From positions 10,726,001 to 10,790,000 of the forward strand of contig CM042982.1 in NCBI GenBank assembly GCA_023678885.1: 64,000 nucleotides of DNA. The letters run 5' to 3'. This DNA comes from Pogostemon cablin (lineage: Eukaryota; Streptophyta; Magnoliopsida; Lamiales; Lamiaceae). Every line of letters starts with the position of its first letter. Position 1 is the first letter of the stretch. Shown piece after piece: positions 45,111-56,935 of the stretch. Made by a program: the position numbers and the translations under genes. The notes under the pieces are model-generated. The model was not told where the DNA came from. It ran no database searches and saw only the letters and a list, made by a program, of their open reading frames with translations.

Positions 45111-47180
45111 AAAGGAGTGAACCTCTAACGCCCAATTGAACTTTGTTGGGACTGATTCCAAAAGGATATATCCTCCAATTGGGATGCCAAGGCAATTCAT
45201 TGCACCAGCTCTGACGGGGAAGCCTGAGAAGTTCATAGGTGTACTTTTAGAGTTGGCAGAAAAAGATGCTACATTCTACCCCACCATGCTGAATATAGTG
45301 TACCTCTTAAGTGATGGAATAGAATAAGACCAACTCGGAGAACCGTGTGGCATTCGATCAGTGGAACACTGCTAATTACTAGTGAAAAAATTATATCCTC
45401 AGTGGACTTAGTGATGCACTGTATAACATCTATCAAAGTGCTAGAACATTCAAAGAACTGTGAGAATTTTTGGAGAAGAAATACAAGGCAGAAGACGCCG
45501 GCACCAAAAAATATGTGGTTGCCAAATTCTTAGAGTTCATGATGATTGACTCAAAGATCGTGGTTGAACAAGTATTGCAGTTTCAACTAATATTGCACGA
45601 TATCCTCCCTGAAGGTATGACTCTTCTGGAAACGTTCATTGTCGACTCTGTAACTGAGTAGCTACCTCCTTGCTGGAGAGAATTTAAAAGCTACCTCAAA
45701 CACAAATGAAATGAGTTGTCTCTTGAAAACTTAATTGTCAAATTAAGAATCGAAGAGGACAACCAGAAGATAGATGGGAAGTTTGACCAATTCTATATGG
45801 AGGCAAAGGCGAACTTGACTGAACATCATGCGGGATCCTCCAAAAAGAGAAAAATGTCCAATGACAAGGGAAAGAAGACAGCTCAAAAGCCCAAGTTCAA
45901 TGGTGATTGATACAACTTTGGCAAACCAAACCATAAGACCAAAGACTACTGTCAACCAAAAAAGAACAAAAGGCATAAAACAAAATGCCAATGTGATTGA
46001 ACGCGAATTCACTAATAGTAATATGGCCGATGAGGTCTTTGAGAAAAATCTGGTGGCCAATCCAAATGAGTGGTTTGTGGATACTTGAGCCATTTGCCAT
46101 GTCTCTCAGAGAAAATGCCTTCTCCACTTATGCACATATTGAAATGAAAAAACTATATTTGGGCAAGCCTCATCTAAGACGGCTAGAGTTGGGAGCGTGA
46201 CTTTGAAGCTCACCTCTAAAAAGGAACTGAAAGTGAAAGATATGTTGCATGTCCTAACATCCGCATGAACTTGATCTCCGACTCCTTACTAGTTAGTCAA
46301 TTGTTCAAACTTGTCTTCAAATCTGATAAACTTGTACTTAGCAAATTCGGCCAATTCTTGGGTCGTGACTATTTTGATAATTGGCTGTTCAAGCTCAATG
46401 CTATGGTTTTAAGCCGTAAAGGCAAAAATGTTATTCTGCTTATACTATTGAGTGTTCTTCGTTATGGCATTTAAGATCTAGACATAAATCTTAAATCAAT
46501 TAAAAGATTGAATAATCTTGATTTGCTTAAAGTGAAAAATATTGAGACTCAAATAAATGTGAAGTGTGTGTAGAAGCAAAGATGACAAAAAAATTATTTC
46601 AATTAGAAATGAACATTAAACCTCTAGAGTTAATTCACATAGATACCTGTGATTTAAAGTTTGTGAAAATTAGAGGGGAAAAATTTTCATTACTTTTATT
46701 AATGATTGTGCAAGGTTTTTTATGTATATCTTTTGAGGACCAAAGATGAAGCTTTAAAAGTACTCGAACTCTACAAGAATGAAGTTGAGAATTAACTTAC
46801 ACTCTAATTATAATAATTCAAAGTGATAAATGTGGCGAATATGTAGTACCGTTTGAACAAATATGTGCCGTATTTGGCATCATACATTAAAATAATGACT
46901 CCTTATTCGCCTCAATCAAATAATATTACAGAAGGCAAGAACATAATTCTGAAGGAAATAATGAAAGCAATGTTAATCAGTTCAGGTAGCTTTAGAATTT
47001 ATGTAGGAAAGCTATCTTATTAGCTAATCACATTCTGATCAATATACTACATAAATCTAAGGATCAATGTGGAAGGGAGTAAACCATCATATAAATACTT
47101 CAAAGTGTGGGGATGTTTATCTAAGGTCAAAGTGTCACTGCCTAAATAAGTTAGAATTGGACCTAAGTTTATTGCATATT
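45110..47180 (+). pseudogene. Heavily decayed Ty1/copia gag-pol
   Basis: In several broken frames: copia gag (45130-45910; KELWEFLEKKYKAEDAGTKK, LENLIVKLRIEEDN), a zinc-knuckle remnant with its first Cys lost (YNFGKPNHKTKDY, 45910-45950), the protease start (NEWFVDT, 46068), the pre-integrase region (46490-46570), and integrase (46600-46960; CVEAKMTKKLFQLE, KPLELIHIDTCDLKF, SDKCGEYVVPFEQICAVFG). It stops near 47160, before reverse transcriptase. Dozens of stops and frame changes make it an old remnant. Confidence 0.75.
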
Positions 47181-47317
47181 TGTTGGTGGGGGTGTCTACG
47201 TTTACTTTTTGCGTGGAGATTAAGGAATATGATATTTTAATATATAGTGGTTGAGAAATATAATATTTAATGTAAAATGAGTAATTGTATTAGTGTACTG
47301 TATGAGCTAGTCTCATG
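47181..47317. mobile_element. Left half of a MITE interrupted by a hAT
   Basis: GTCTACGTTTACTTTTTGCG then GGAGATTAAGGAATATGATA and TTTTAATATATAGTGG follow the interior order of the Stowaway-like family. The right half resumes at 49013 and ends GGATGGAGAGAG-TA at 49125. The left terminus is decayed. Confidence 0.55.
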
Positions 47318-47639
47318 TAGAGTTGTTAAAAAATCTGAAAATCGTAGGTCGGGATCGATTAACACAAAAAATCAGGGTTAGGTCCAAAAAATTTTGGACC
47401 ATTTAACAACCGTATTTTTTTGCCCAAATCGATTAGCACGTGGGCTAATAGGGCTGGCCCGCGGGCTAACCGACCCAGCCCTATGGTTGGGAGTTATTAT
47501 TATTATTATTATGTTTAATTTACCTTAATACTCATAACTTATATATCAACCACCCCCTCCCATCCTACCCCAGCCCATCGTGGAAAAAACTCTCATCATC
47601 TTTTAATTTTCATCTTTTCTTCACTCTTTCTCTCATACT

Positions 47640-48115
47640 CAGTGTTTTTATAATCGGACCAGAGAATGAATCGATAAAGATAACAGTTCGAGGTCCGATC
47701 GGACTAGTTCAATAGGAAAATTGAATTTTTTATATTTTTAATTATATTTTATTTTATAAAATTAACATTCAAAAAATATATATAAATCCTAAATTTATTT
47801 TTAATTTTAAAATTAAAATATAATCGAATAAAAAATTTTATAGTTAATAATTTATACTTCATACATAGTTTATAATATACCGACTCAATATTATAATTCA
47901 TAATTTTATCAAAAACGTAAATATTATGTTTTAAAATAAACAAAATAAAAGTAAAATTAAATAAAAATTAAAACATATAATTAAAAAAATTTACTGAAAC
48001 TAGTTCAACCCGGTCCAAGTCGGTTATACTTAAAAATTGATTTTTTGGGCTTTCCAGATCGATTCCCAGCCCAATCGGTTGAACTTGCCAGCCCGGCCCG
48101 ATTTTGAAAACATTG
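47640..48115. mobile_element. hAT-type MITE nested in the hAT-like element
   Basis: Ends CAGTGTTTTTATAATCGG and the inverted CCGATTTTGAAAACATTG. Flanks CTCATACT and CTCACTCT match at 6 of 8. The homologous copy at about 12800 reads TTTCTCTCTTTCTAACCCAC without any insert, which confirms the insertion. Confidence 0.75.
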
Positions 48116-48403
48116 CTCACTCTAACCCACATTTTTCTCTAATAAATAAAATAATACAGTACTTAAATAAATTAATTTAATTATCACAAATTCTATTAAA
48201 TTATATTATTTTAAAATATTTTGCATTTATTAATTTAATTCTCTCAAATTCTAAATAGTTTGTGAATTAATTTTGAATTTGTTGTATTATTAATAACAAA
48301 ATTAAATATATAATTTTTTTAGAGTGAGTATGATCTAGTTCACATGTGAACCTTGTTTTTGTAAAATTACTTTTTAGTATATAAAAAATTACTTTTTGAA
48401 AGG

Positions 48404-48665
48404 TATTCCCTTCGTCCCACAGAAGTTGACACACTTTCTTTTTTGGTTTGTCCTATAGAAATTGACACATTTCATTTTTAATACATATGATCCACACAAA
48501 AATAATTAATTTATTCTCATGGGCCCACATACACCTATAATACAACTATCCACTACATATAAAAATATTATTTCTTTCACTTCACTACGCATTAAATTAT
48601 TATACTCATTAATCTTTGTGCACAAAAAAAAATGTGTCAACTTTTCTAGGACGGATGGAGCAATA
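48404..48665. mobile_element. Stowaway-like MITE nested in the hAT-like element
   Basis: Ends TA-TTCCCTTCGTCCCACAG and the inverted CTAGGACGGATGGAGCAA-TA; 262 bp. Confidence 0.85.
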
Positions 48666-49012
48666 TTTTTTATTTAGAAGAGTATAATAATTCATTTATT
48701 TAAAGAGTAATTTTTCCTGTATTAAAGAGAAATCGAAAAATTAGAGTTACAATAATTTGAAGAGTAATTTTTTCATTTAAAAAAATAATAATTATGTTTC
48801 TAATGAATAATTTCTTATGTATTAAAGAGTAATAATTGAAAATAGAATTCACGTGTGAAATCGATTCACACAAGTTTTTGTTATTTTTTAAATATTTTTT
48901 ATCCTACAGCTTGCAAGGTCGAAACTCGTAGGGTTAGATTTACGTTTTAGAAGTATGTTTAAACAAGCTTGATTAGTGAAGCCCTTTAGAGCTTACATGT
49001 TTAACATCTTTT

Positions 49013-49125
49013 GTCTCATAAAGATATATTAATTATTTTGTGCGAAATCTAACTACCAAAAAGAATAATGTAAAGATTGAACAAGATACTCAAATTAAAA
49101 AAAATAGAAATGGATGGAGAGAGTA
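49013..49125. mobile_element. Right half of the interrupted MITE
   Basis: Continues from the hAT target duplication to AAATGGATGGAGAGAG-TA, the inverted CTCTCTCCATCC-type terminus of the family. Confidence 0.55.
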
Positions 49126-49195
49126 TTAATAAACGAATTTAAGACGAGTACAAATATTATAATAAGTTTTGTAAGAAAATGAGAAAGAGTATTAA

Positions 49196-49412
49196 GGGGC
49201 CGCTTGGTACAAATTCTTCAATTGGAATGGCAATGGGTATGACTAAGGAGTCAATGACAATAGGGATTATGGGTACTGGAAAGTAATTATTGAATCAATG
49301 AGAGTGATTGATGAATTTTGATTTCCAATGCACCAACTAGACATCAACAATGGGAATCAATATACATTTATTCTCATTTCCTCCTCTCATTACCCTCAAA
49401 CAAGCAGCCCCT
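49196..49412. mobile_element. Small TIR element (Tourist/Harbinger-like)
   Basis: The left end GGGGCCGCTTGGTACAAATT and the inverted right end GGGGCTGCTTGTTTGAGGGT form a clear TIR. Flanks TAA and TAC agree at two of three positions. 217 bp, non-coding. A hAT origin cannot be excluded. Confidence 0.6.
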
Positions 49413-49502
49413 ACATATATTAAACAAATATGAGTGATATGCAGTATGCGCACCTCTAGCTAACCGGTATCCTTGCAATCCCAATTGAACTTGACATGGT
49501 TG

Positions 49503-50050
49503 TATACATTTATCTTAAAAATAATTACACACTTTCTATTTTGATTCATTTCAAAAATATTTGTATATCCTAAAAGTGGAAACAATACACAATATCAATA
49601 ATCTTATAATATTATATTATTACAAAAATATCATCCTCTTTTCACACACGATTTAATCAAAGTTGACTATATTATACTTCATCCGTCCTATCTTAATGGT
49701 TACATATTTTCTTTTTGAGCGTCTCATCCTAATGGTTATATTTTTTTAGCATATGAGACCAATACAAATTAATTACTTCTCTCTTTATGGGGCCACACAT
49801 TATACTAAATACACCTACCCACTTTATATTAAAATATTATTTCTCTCACCTCAATACACATTAAAATACTATATTCATTAATCCACGAGAAAAAACAAAC
49901 GTAACCATAAGGACAGAATTGAGGGAATACACTTTATTTTATTCAATTACCCAAGATACACTTTTCCTTTCTTACATGACTACAATGAAAAGTTAATTTC
50001 TTAAACACTTTGCACTGAATATGTATATGAATTTTGGGATGGAAGGAGTA
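49503..50050. mobile_element. Stowaway-like MITE split by a second Stowaway MITE
   Basis: The outer element starts near 49503 (ATAATTACACACTTTC...) and ends TTTTGGGATGGAAGGAG-TA at 50050. The inner element at 49675-49929 has ends CTTCATCCGTCCTATC and the inverted AAGGACAGAATTGAGGGAA with TA flanks. Removing it rejoins ACTATATTA to CACTTTATTT in the outer interior. Confidence 0.7.
49675..49929. mobile_element. Inner Stowaway-like MITE
   Basis: TA-flanked, CTTCATCCGTCCTATCTTAA at the left and the inverted CATAAGGACAGAATTGAGGG at the right; about 255 bp, inserted in the MITE 49503-50050. Confidence 0.8.
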
Positions 50051-50327
50051 AAATTTTTGCCGTGTAAATATTAAACAAAATTAATTTAGAAAAAGAAAGA
50101 ATGGAGGGGGGCAAATGGGGGAAAATAGGAAGAAAAAAAGAATCGAGTAGGAGGAAGGAAAAAAGAGGGGAAAGTTGCGTAAACGGTCAATTCTACTCAT
50201 TGATGGTGTGGCCCGGCTGACGTGTAAATACTGCACTCGCTAAAATAACACAACACATACACAATCCCCCTACCTCTCTCTCTCAACACACACAGATACA
50301 TACAACTCCCTCTCACATATAGTATAT

Positions 50328-50330
<3 letters not shown>

Positions 50331-50385
<55 letters not shown>
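50331..50385 (+). repeat. (GA)27 tract in the leader/promoter of the F-box gene
   Basis: 55 bases of perfect GA repeat, 74 bases before the start codon at 50459. GA/CT tracts near transcription starts are common in plants and can bind BBR/BPC GAGA-binding factors; that role here is inference. Confidence 0.9.
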
Positions 50386-50389
<4 letters not shown>

Positions 50390-50446
50390 GCGATACGGAG
50401 GTTGGGGGTGTGGGGGTGAAGGAAGGGGGCGGGATTGAGTGTAGTT

Positions 50447-50455
50447 ATGGAGTAA
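50447..50455 (+). promoter_or_regulatory. Minimal uORF (ATG GAG TAA) abutting the main start
   Basis: The uORF encodes Met-Glu-stop. Its stop codon (50453-50455) is directly followed by ATG-ATG (50456-50461), which opens the LCR coding sequence. It should lie in the transcript if transcription starts upstream of the GA tract or in it. Confidence 0.6.
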
Positions 50456-50458
50456 ATG

Positions 50459-53400
50459 ATGGAAGAGGTGGCCATGCTACGGCAACTTATTGGGCAGTTA
50501 CAAGAGGTTTTGGAACTCTACGGTTCTCCTCCTCCTGCGGTTTCTTCCAATTACTTCATTCACTTTCCACCGCTGCAGCAACCCCTCAGGTCCCCCTTTT
50601 TTTCATCCTTTTCTTGTCTCCGGCGAGGGCTTAGGATTCTATGTTCTGATTTTGCGTGATTTTGTTTCTAATGAGGTGGATTTGGAGTTTTGTGTTCGTT
50701 CCTTCAGATGTTGCTTTTGTTTTTCTGTTGTTCGGTTATGGGATAACTAATCACCGTGGCCATTGATTTGTGTTCTCAACCCCAAAAGAAAAGGGATTTT
50801 TTTTCCGTGTTTTTAGTTTCTTTAATAAAGTTCCAATTCCTTTTGTTTACTTTTCTTTCTTTTAATTTTTTAAATTTATTTTATCTTTGAAAATTTCTTA
50901 GCTCCCGATTCATCTGTTCTACTGTTGGTGTCTGTTAGTCTGGTGAAGTCATGTACGCCTTAATGCTTAAATAGGAATGCTATGATCATTATCTTCAGCT
51001 ACCTTTTAATGGTATTACCTAATTTAGCTTCAGGTGCTTGAGAAGATTTTGGAACCCATATCCTCAATATTGTGTTCTAATCCCTTCAATTCATCAAAAC
51101 AATCATTTTATTTTTCTACCCGTCATTAAATCATGCTCTTATTCTGTTGGCTAGACCCCACGAGAGCCCTTGCACTTGATAGTTGATAAACATTATAGCT
51201 TCTTGCTGTCGTGACAAGTGCGCCTGCAAGGCATCTGGCCATATTCTTTCAATTAGCAATGATAATTCTTCTTTTGCTTGATGTGTATTATCATCTTATT
51301 CCTAGCTCGAACAGGGTTAGATGCTGCTAATATGCATGCCATTTTATATATTTCTCTTTCATTCTAAGGCCATTAAGTGACATTACCTCTGTGATTAATC
51401 CTGTGGTGCTTGAATATGGAAGAAATTTTATTTCTTTTGTTTCTGTATATTAAAAGTAAAGGTTCGTGGTTGTGTATGCCAATTTTTCTGCTTCAAATAC
51501 ACGTGACATTAGCTAATTTGTTGACATTTAACTTTTGCAATAATCTAAAGGATTTACATTTTCTGGGTCTTCTTCTTGTGTCTAATGTAAGTAGTCTTGC
51601 AGTATTTCAAGAAAATTTTCTAGCCCGTCCATATTTTATCTTCAGCACTGTATATTGATGCAATGTCAATAAAAAATTAAACTTGAAATCTCAGTTAAAC
51701 AGACTCGCTTTTAATATCAATTTGCTTTCCAATTTAACTCGCTTTTAATATCAATTTGCTTTCCAATTTAAGTAAATTCAGGATGCCCCATGAAATCTAA
51801 TGATCTTAAGCTCATGGCTATAGCCTATATAGCAAAAGAAGAAAAGTTGTCGACAGGTACGTTTAACAAAATGTAATGCTGGGATCAGTGTGAATATTTA
51901 ATTTAAAATCTCAGTTCAGTAGTCCTCTTTCAGTGAGGCGAAACGTCTTTATGCTTTTGATAATTTAAGTTTTCGCAAGCAAGGTGAAATACAGTTATTT
52001 TTAAGTTCATGGGTGTAAAATGAAAGAAAAAGTGGATGTCTCGTGAGACTTATGGTTAAGAGAATTAATTTTTCTCAGATGTGAATCTGTGTCACTTCTA
52101 TCACTAAAAATTAAATTATAAAACAATTAGTATGACATCAAGTGCATTATTTATAGTCAACTAAAGCCAAAATGGGAATTTTTTCTTAGCTTTTATTGTG
52201 TTTATACTGCAATGTCTGAGTTGACTTCTTAACAGCACGTCAGCACCAAGTAAAATTTGAGAAACTTTATTATCTTATTATTTAAAAAAATGCCACTTTC
52301 TGGAGTTTTATGATGTACATTTGAAAAACTGTTTTATTACATACATGTCTGGTATCGTTTTTTGACTTCCAGTTGAGGCTTTGGTTTTCCTTATCCGGTT
52401 TACCAGTTATACTGAAGTGGATATTATCTTCATCTACTTTGAAATGCACATGAAGAATTTTAAATTGTAATACATGATACACAGTATATACTTAATAGTT
52501 ATAATCTTAACCTTTTCTCCCTTAGTTGTTGTTTCTTTCTTATTCTCTTATACGTCGATGGAGGGAAGTGGCTAAAAATATCATTTTATGATAGTAAGAT
52601 TTGTGCATGAATTGCACCATGTAGATCATAAGATTTTTGGGCACCAATTGCATAGTGCAACTCATGTGTACTTTTAAAAGTATTAGTCATTTCACTATAT
52701 AGTTTTAGTTGTTCACTAGAAAGTGATAATTGTTTTAATAAATCCAACTAATGCTTTTCGTGAAACAACTAATAGTATCTTTTAGTGAACCAACTAATAC
52801 TATTTTAAAAATAAACACGAGTTGCACGCCCAAGTTGCATTTCCATAGTTGCTGGTTAGTCATTTTATCAAACATGTCCATTTTCTTATGTCAAAATCAT
52901 TTAGGGTTGTATTTAATTTTTTTGGGTCTCTTGTATTAGAATGCCCTGTTCCGTGTTTTCTTAGATCACATTTATAAAAATTACCTTTACAAAGAAAAAA
53001 CAAATTAAGTTTGTTGCTTACAAATACGCCTAGGGTATTATTATCTGCGCCTGAAGTTGCTATTTTTCTTACAAATATCCCTAAATATTAATTCTCATTC
53101 TTTAGAAAAGGAAATCATTGGGCCTGGTTTAAAGTCCTCTAGTTTAATTGTATAATGTATTTCTCAAAATTTCTCAATCAATAATCTCCTCTTTTAACTT
53201 AGCACCCCTTTTATTTTCTACTGTAATATTCCTAAAACAACTTCCAGTTCTGGAAAATGGCATTTTTAATCATCATTAATTGCATAAGAGTTGTTATTGT
53301 GGGAGCTTCCATAAACAAACTCTACCAGCTGCTTTTTTTTCTTTTTTTTTTGTGCAAAATTAACTTTGAAGTTGGCAATGATGCCGCATGATATTTGGTT

Positions 53401-56400
53401 ACGTAAACTAAAGTTGGTGCATGATTAATTGAAAAAAAGCATCAGAAATATGGGAGATGGTTATATCTATGACATCATCCCCCCCTCTTTGATTTCACCA
53501 ATAAGATTAGTTCTTTATGTATGAGTATGAATGGTGTGGCCCGTGTGGGAATTGAGGGAGGGAAGGGATTACGCTTCATGAAGCATAAAATGGTATGAAT
53601 TTGGCCACAGATAATTGTCATCTGGTGTATATCTGCTTTAAATGTAGGTTGTAGTGTTTGTTGCTTTGCAAATTTTTCATTTTTCTCATCGTAGATCTGG
53701 AATTTATTTTGATTGTTCTCTTGCATGTTTTTTTTATTAAATAGATTTTTTGTGTACTATCCCATGTCGAAAAACCAGCAGCTTTGACTATTGTTGATTT
53801 AATTTTTTTTTCAGTTTTCTGTTTTTTGCAATATTCTTTTGACTCTTCTTCATTCCTGTACTATCAATTTCTTCTCGTATTTTTACCTTTCTTATTTGTG
53901 AAGTAATACATGTCTATCCCTGCTTGCTACTAACTTTTGCAGTGAGTTTATCACTTGATCAACTTGATCTATGAACTACATTTCAATATTCTGCCTCAAA
54001 GAAGACATTCTACCAATTTAGACATTGTAACACTGAACTGTATATCAATGCTGACAATATGATCTGTGGTGGTAGAGGTGATCATATCTTTGCCTAATTA
54101 AATTATTCAACAGCTTGGTATATGCATATTGAATGCCTGAATGCTTTAGTACAATTTCTTTTTGTGCTTCTAAGCATTCACCAGGGAAAGAACAGGAGCT
54201 TCTTTTATCACCAATAATAAATTGTATGCTATTTTTCTAATCATCATTATTGCCATTATGGTTATCATGCTTATTCTCTGTATTTGTGATGTTGGCTATG
54301 AGGAAATTTGCACTCCAAGTTAACTCAGTTTTCCTGCATACTATCACTTCTACCAAAATCTAGGTTGTCCTCCTTAACTACCCTTGTCCGAGTTCTTGAG
54401 TTGGAACTTACTGATCTGGTCTGAAAATGACCAGATCATCTTCTCTCTAATCTTATCCTTTCTATGTGAAGCTATATCCAATACTGTCATTATCCTACCA
54501 TAGTATATCTATCTTTAAGGTACTTCCTTCAATTTCCATCCATGACCTTCTCCAATCCTCTGGCCAATCATATTTCCCATGATATTCTTGGGCACTCTGT
54601 CCATAAAGCACGGTTGATCTTGATCAAATGATTTTCTTCCAACACTTTTATTTTATTCTCACAGGCATTCTTTTTTATCACATTACCTTCCAGTTGTCAT
54701 ATTAAATTTTCTATGTTAGTATGGTTTACATCTCATTGAATACCCGTAGTCGTTTGGATAATAGATTTAAATCAAAATCATTTACACTGTAAACTTCTCT
54801 ATTGCCAACTCAACTCAATTTGCCTTCAACTTCATTTAATTCTAATTGACCATTTATGGGTTGTAACTGAACAAATTCCTTTTTGCGGAAATGGAGCTCT
54901 TCTAATTGCCTAGAGTGCTTTGGTTAGACACTGTTGATTTATTACAGTGGTAATACGTTCATAGTTTATTGCCATATTGATAGCTTTACGCATACATATT
55001 CTCCCACACGCTAGACTAATAAGGGAGGAGGGAGGAGTAAGAGAGAGCAATATGCCGGAAGAATAAAATTTTGTTTGCACTTAAACTGCCCACGAACTAT
55101 ATCATTAATTTGGTAAAAGTTGCGTATGAGTAAATGTGATTATACAAGGGAAGAATCTAATGCTTCGGTCACTAATACTGCATAAGTTGAATTTTTATGT
55201 CATTTAAGTTAATCATGATTCATGAATATTGAATACATATCCCTTCTGTTTATGTAGAAGAATAGATTGTTTACACTTTTGAAAGGGTAGCTTTTTGAAA
55301 ACCTTATTATTGAGTGTGTGCCTTTAACTTTTACGATGTGATTAAAGTTTGGTGTATGTATCCAGCTATTAAGGTTGTCAAAGACAGGTGTAGATTCATT
55401 ACCGAGCAGTATTACTATTATTCTACCCTGCTTTCTGAATAAATTTCTTCATCTTGGTTTCTGAATTGCTTATCACTTGATTTATTTGTGCCCTTTTTCC
55501 ATATATCAAAGATACTCTTAAAAATTTTTGATGGTCGTACGTATTATATTTAAATCGCTCAATGTTTTGTTGTGCTTTTGAAAACTTAAATTTTATGATT
55601 CGTGCCTTGTAACTTAACTATTAGCATCTGAATAACTAGGTTATTTTGCAGATGTTGTCTCTTTAGTTTTGAAGATAGCCCTTTAGAAGACAGTTGTTAT
55701 AACATAATAATGACTGCTGGTAAATCCGAGAATCTGAAAATGCTGGAACCTGGCAAACCTCCTCCATCAAAGAAAGCTAAAAAGGAGCGCAATCGTGGCA
55801 AAGCAATAGCTGCTACAAGCTCAACTGAAATCATGGAACAGGATATCTGGAAAGAATTCCCAGAAGATCTGTTTGATGCTGTAATAGCGAGACTCCCAAT
55901 TGCAGCATTTTTCCGCTTCCGCTCGGTTTCCCGGAAGTGGAACTCATTGCTGAGTTCCCAAAGCTTCTCCAAGCAATGTGCCCAAGTTAAGCAAGCTAAA
56001 TCCTGGTTTTATACCATCACTCATGAAAACGTCAACACTGGAGCAATGTATGATCCTTCCTCAAAGAAATGGCACCATCCTACAGTCCCTGCCTTGCCAA
56101 CAAAACTAATTGTGTTGCCAATGGCATCAGCAGGTGGCCTTATCTGCTTCCTTGATATTGGGCATAGAAGCTTTTATGTTTGTAACCCTCTAACAAGGTC
56201 CTTCAAGGAGTTGCCAGCCCGGTCTGTTAAGGTCTGGTCCCGTGTTGCTGTTGGGATGACACTGAACGGCGACTCAGCCAGCTCAGGGTACAAAATTCTT
56301 TGGGTTGGTTGTGAGGGGGAACACGAAGTTTTTGACTCCATTAAAAACTCTTGGACTCGTCCAGCAAATATGCCCCCAAATATCAAGCTTCCACTTGCCC

Positions 56401-56900
56401 TCAACTTCAGGTCCCAAGCAGTTTCCGTCGATGGGATGCTCTATTTCATGCGATCGGACCCTGATGGGCTTTTGTCCTACAACATGGAAAATGGGACTTG
56501 GAAACAGCTTGTGATTCCTGTTCCTCCACATTTGAGCGATCATACACTAGCCGAATGTGATGGGAGGATCATGCTCGTAGGGCTGCTGACCAAGAATGCA
56601 GCTACGTGCGTTTGCATATGGGAGTTGCAAAGAATGACACTGTTGTGGAAGGAGGTTGACAGAATGCCAAATATATGGTGCTTAGAGTTTTACGGAAAGC
56701 ACGTTCGAATGACTTGCCTGGGTAACAAAGGGTTGCTTATGCTGTCGCTCAGATCAAGGCAAATGAATCGGTTAGTCACGTATGATCTATCCAGCGGGGA
56801 ATGGCTCAAGGTGCCGGGGTGCGTGCTGCCTCGTGGAAGGAAGAGGCAATGGATAGCTTGTGGCACTGCATTTCACCCGTGTTTAACTGCGGTGGCTTAG
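50459..56900 (+). CDS. LCR: F-box protein, LCR / F-box only protein 6 orthologue, miR394 target
   Basis: Two exons, 50459-50589 and 55652-56900. The split codon AG|A (Arg44) keeps the frame, giving 459 aa (Arabidopsis LCR, At1g27340, is of similar length). Exon 1 encodes the conserved leader MEEVAMLRQLIGQLQEVLEL. Residues about 109-151 form the F-box (IWKEFPEDLFDAVIARLPIA), which should bind SKP1/ASK in an SCF ubiquitin ligase. Residues 155-455 are a kelch-like beta-propeller for substrates (PWFYTITHEN-like SWFYTITHENVN, GMTLNG, WIACGTAFHP near the end). A miR394 site lies at 56651-56670. In Arabidopsis LCR controls shoot stem-cell competence and leaf shape. The ATG at 50456 would add one Met; I chose the second because it matches the conserved MEE start. 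It appears intact. Confidence 0.95.
50590..55651 (+). other. 5.06-kb intron of the LCR gene
   Basis: Donor CTCAG|GTCCCC at 50590, acceptor TTTTGCAG|ATG ending at 55651. It contains a two-copy direct repeat of 36 bases at about 51702-51769 (CTCGCTTTTAATATCAATTT). No TE terminus or internal gene could be recognised. Short frames within it are not supported. Confidence 0.8.
56651..56670 (+). promoter_or_regulatory. miR394 target site in LCR mRNA
   Basis: GGAGGTTGACAGAATGCCAA pairs with miR394 (recalled as UUGGCAUUCUGUCCACCUCC) with one mismatch in the 3' half of the miRNA. It is the same site as in Arabidopsis LCR. It encodes part of KEVDRMPN in the propeller. Confidence 0.92.
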
Positions 56901-56935
56901 TTTATCATTTGGGTGTTGGGTTGTATCAACTCTGC

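Larger units (their letters stand above)
47318..49012. mobile_element. hAT-like element with two nested MITEs
   Basis: Flanks GTCTCATG (47310-47317) and GTCTCATA (49013-49020) match at 7 of 8 bases. Ends TAGAGTTGTTAAA and the inverted TTTAACATCTTTT agree as TIRs. The sequence is homologous to 12473-13402. Nested inside are a hAT-MITE (47640-48115) and a Stowaway MITE (48404-48665). No transposase. Confidence 0.7.

Noticed and set aside
45743..46093. 116-aa antisense frame in the copia region
   Set aside because: It is the reverse complement of copia gag/protease sequence.
50197..50475. Antisense frame opposite the LCR leader (Ser-Leu rich)
   Set aside because: It is the translation of the GA/CT tract on the other strand, overlapping the LCR start; no independent support.
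55710..56900. Single-exon 396-aa F-box gene starting at 55710
   Set aside because: The conserved LCR leader exon at 50459-50589 splices in frame to 55652 and restores the family N-terminus; the 55710 Met is internal (residue 64).
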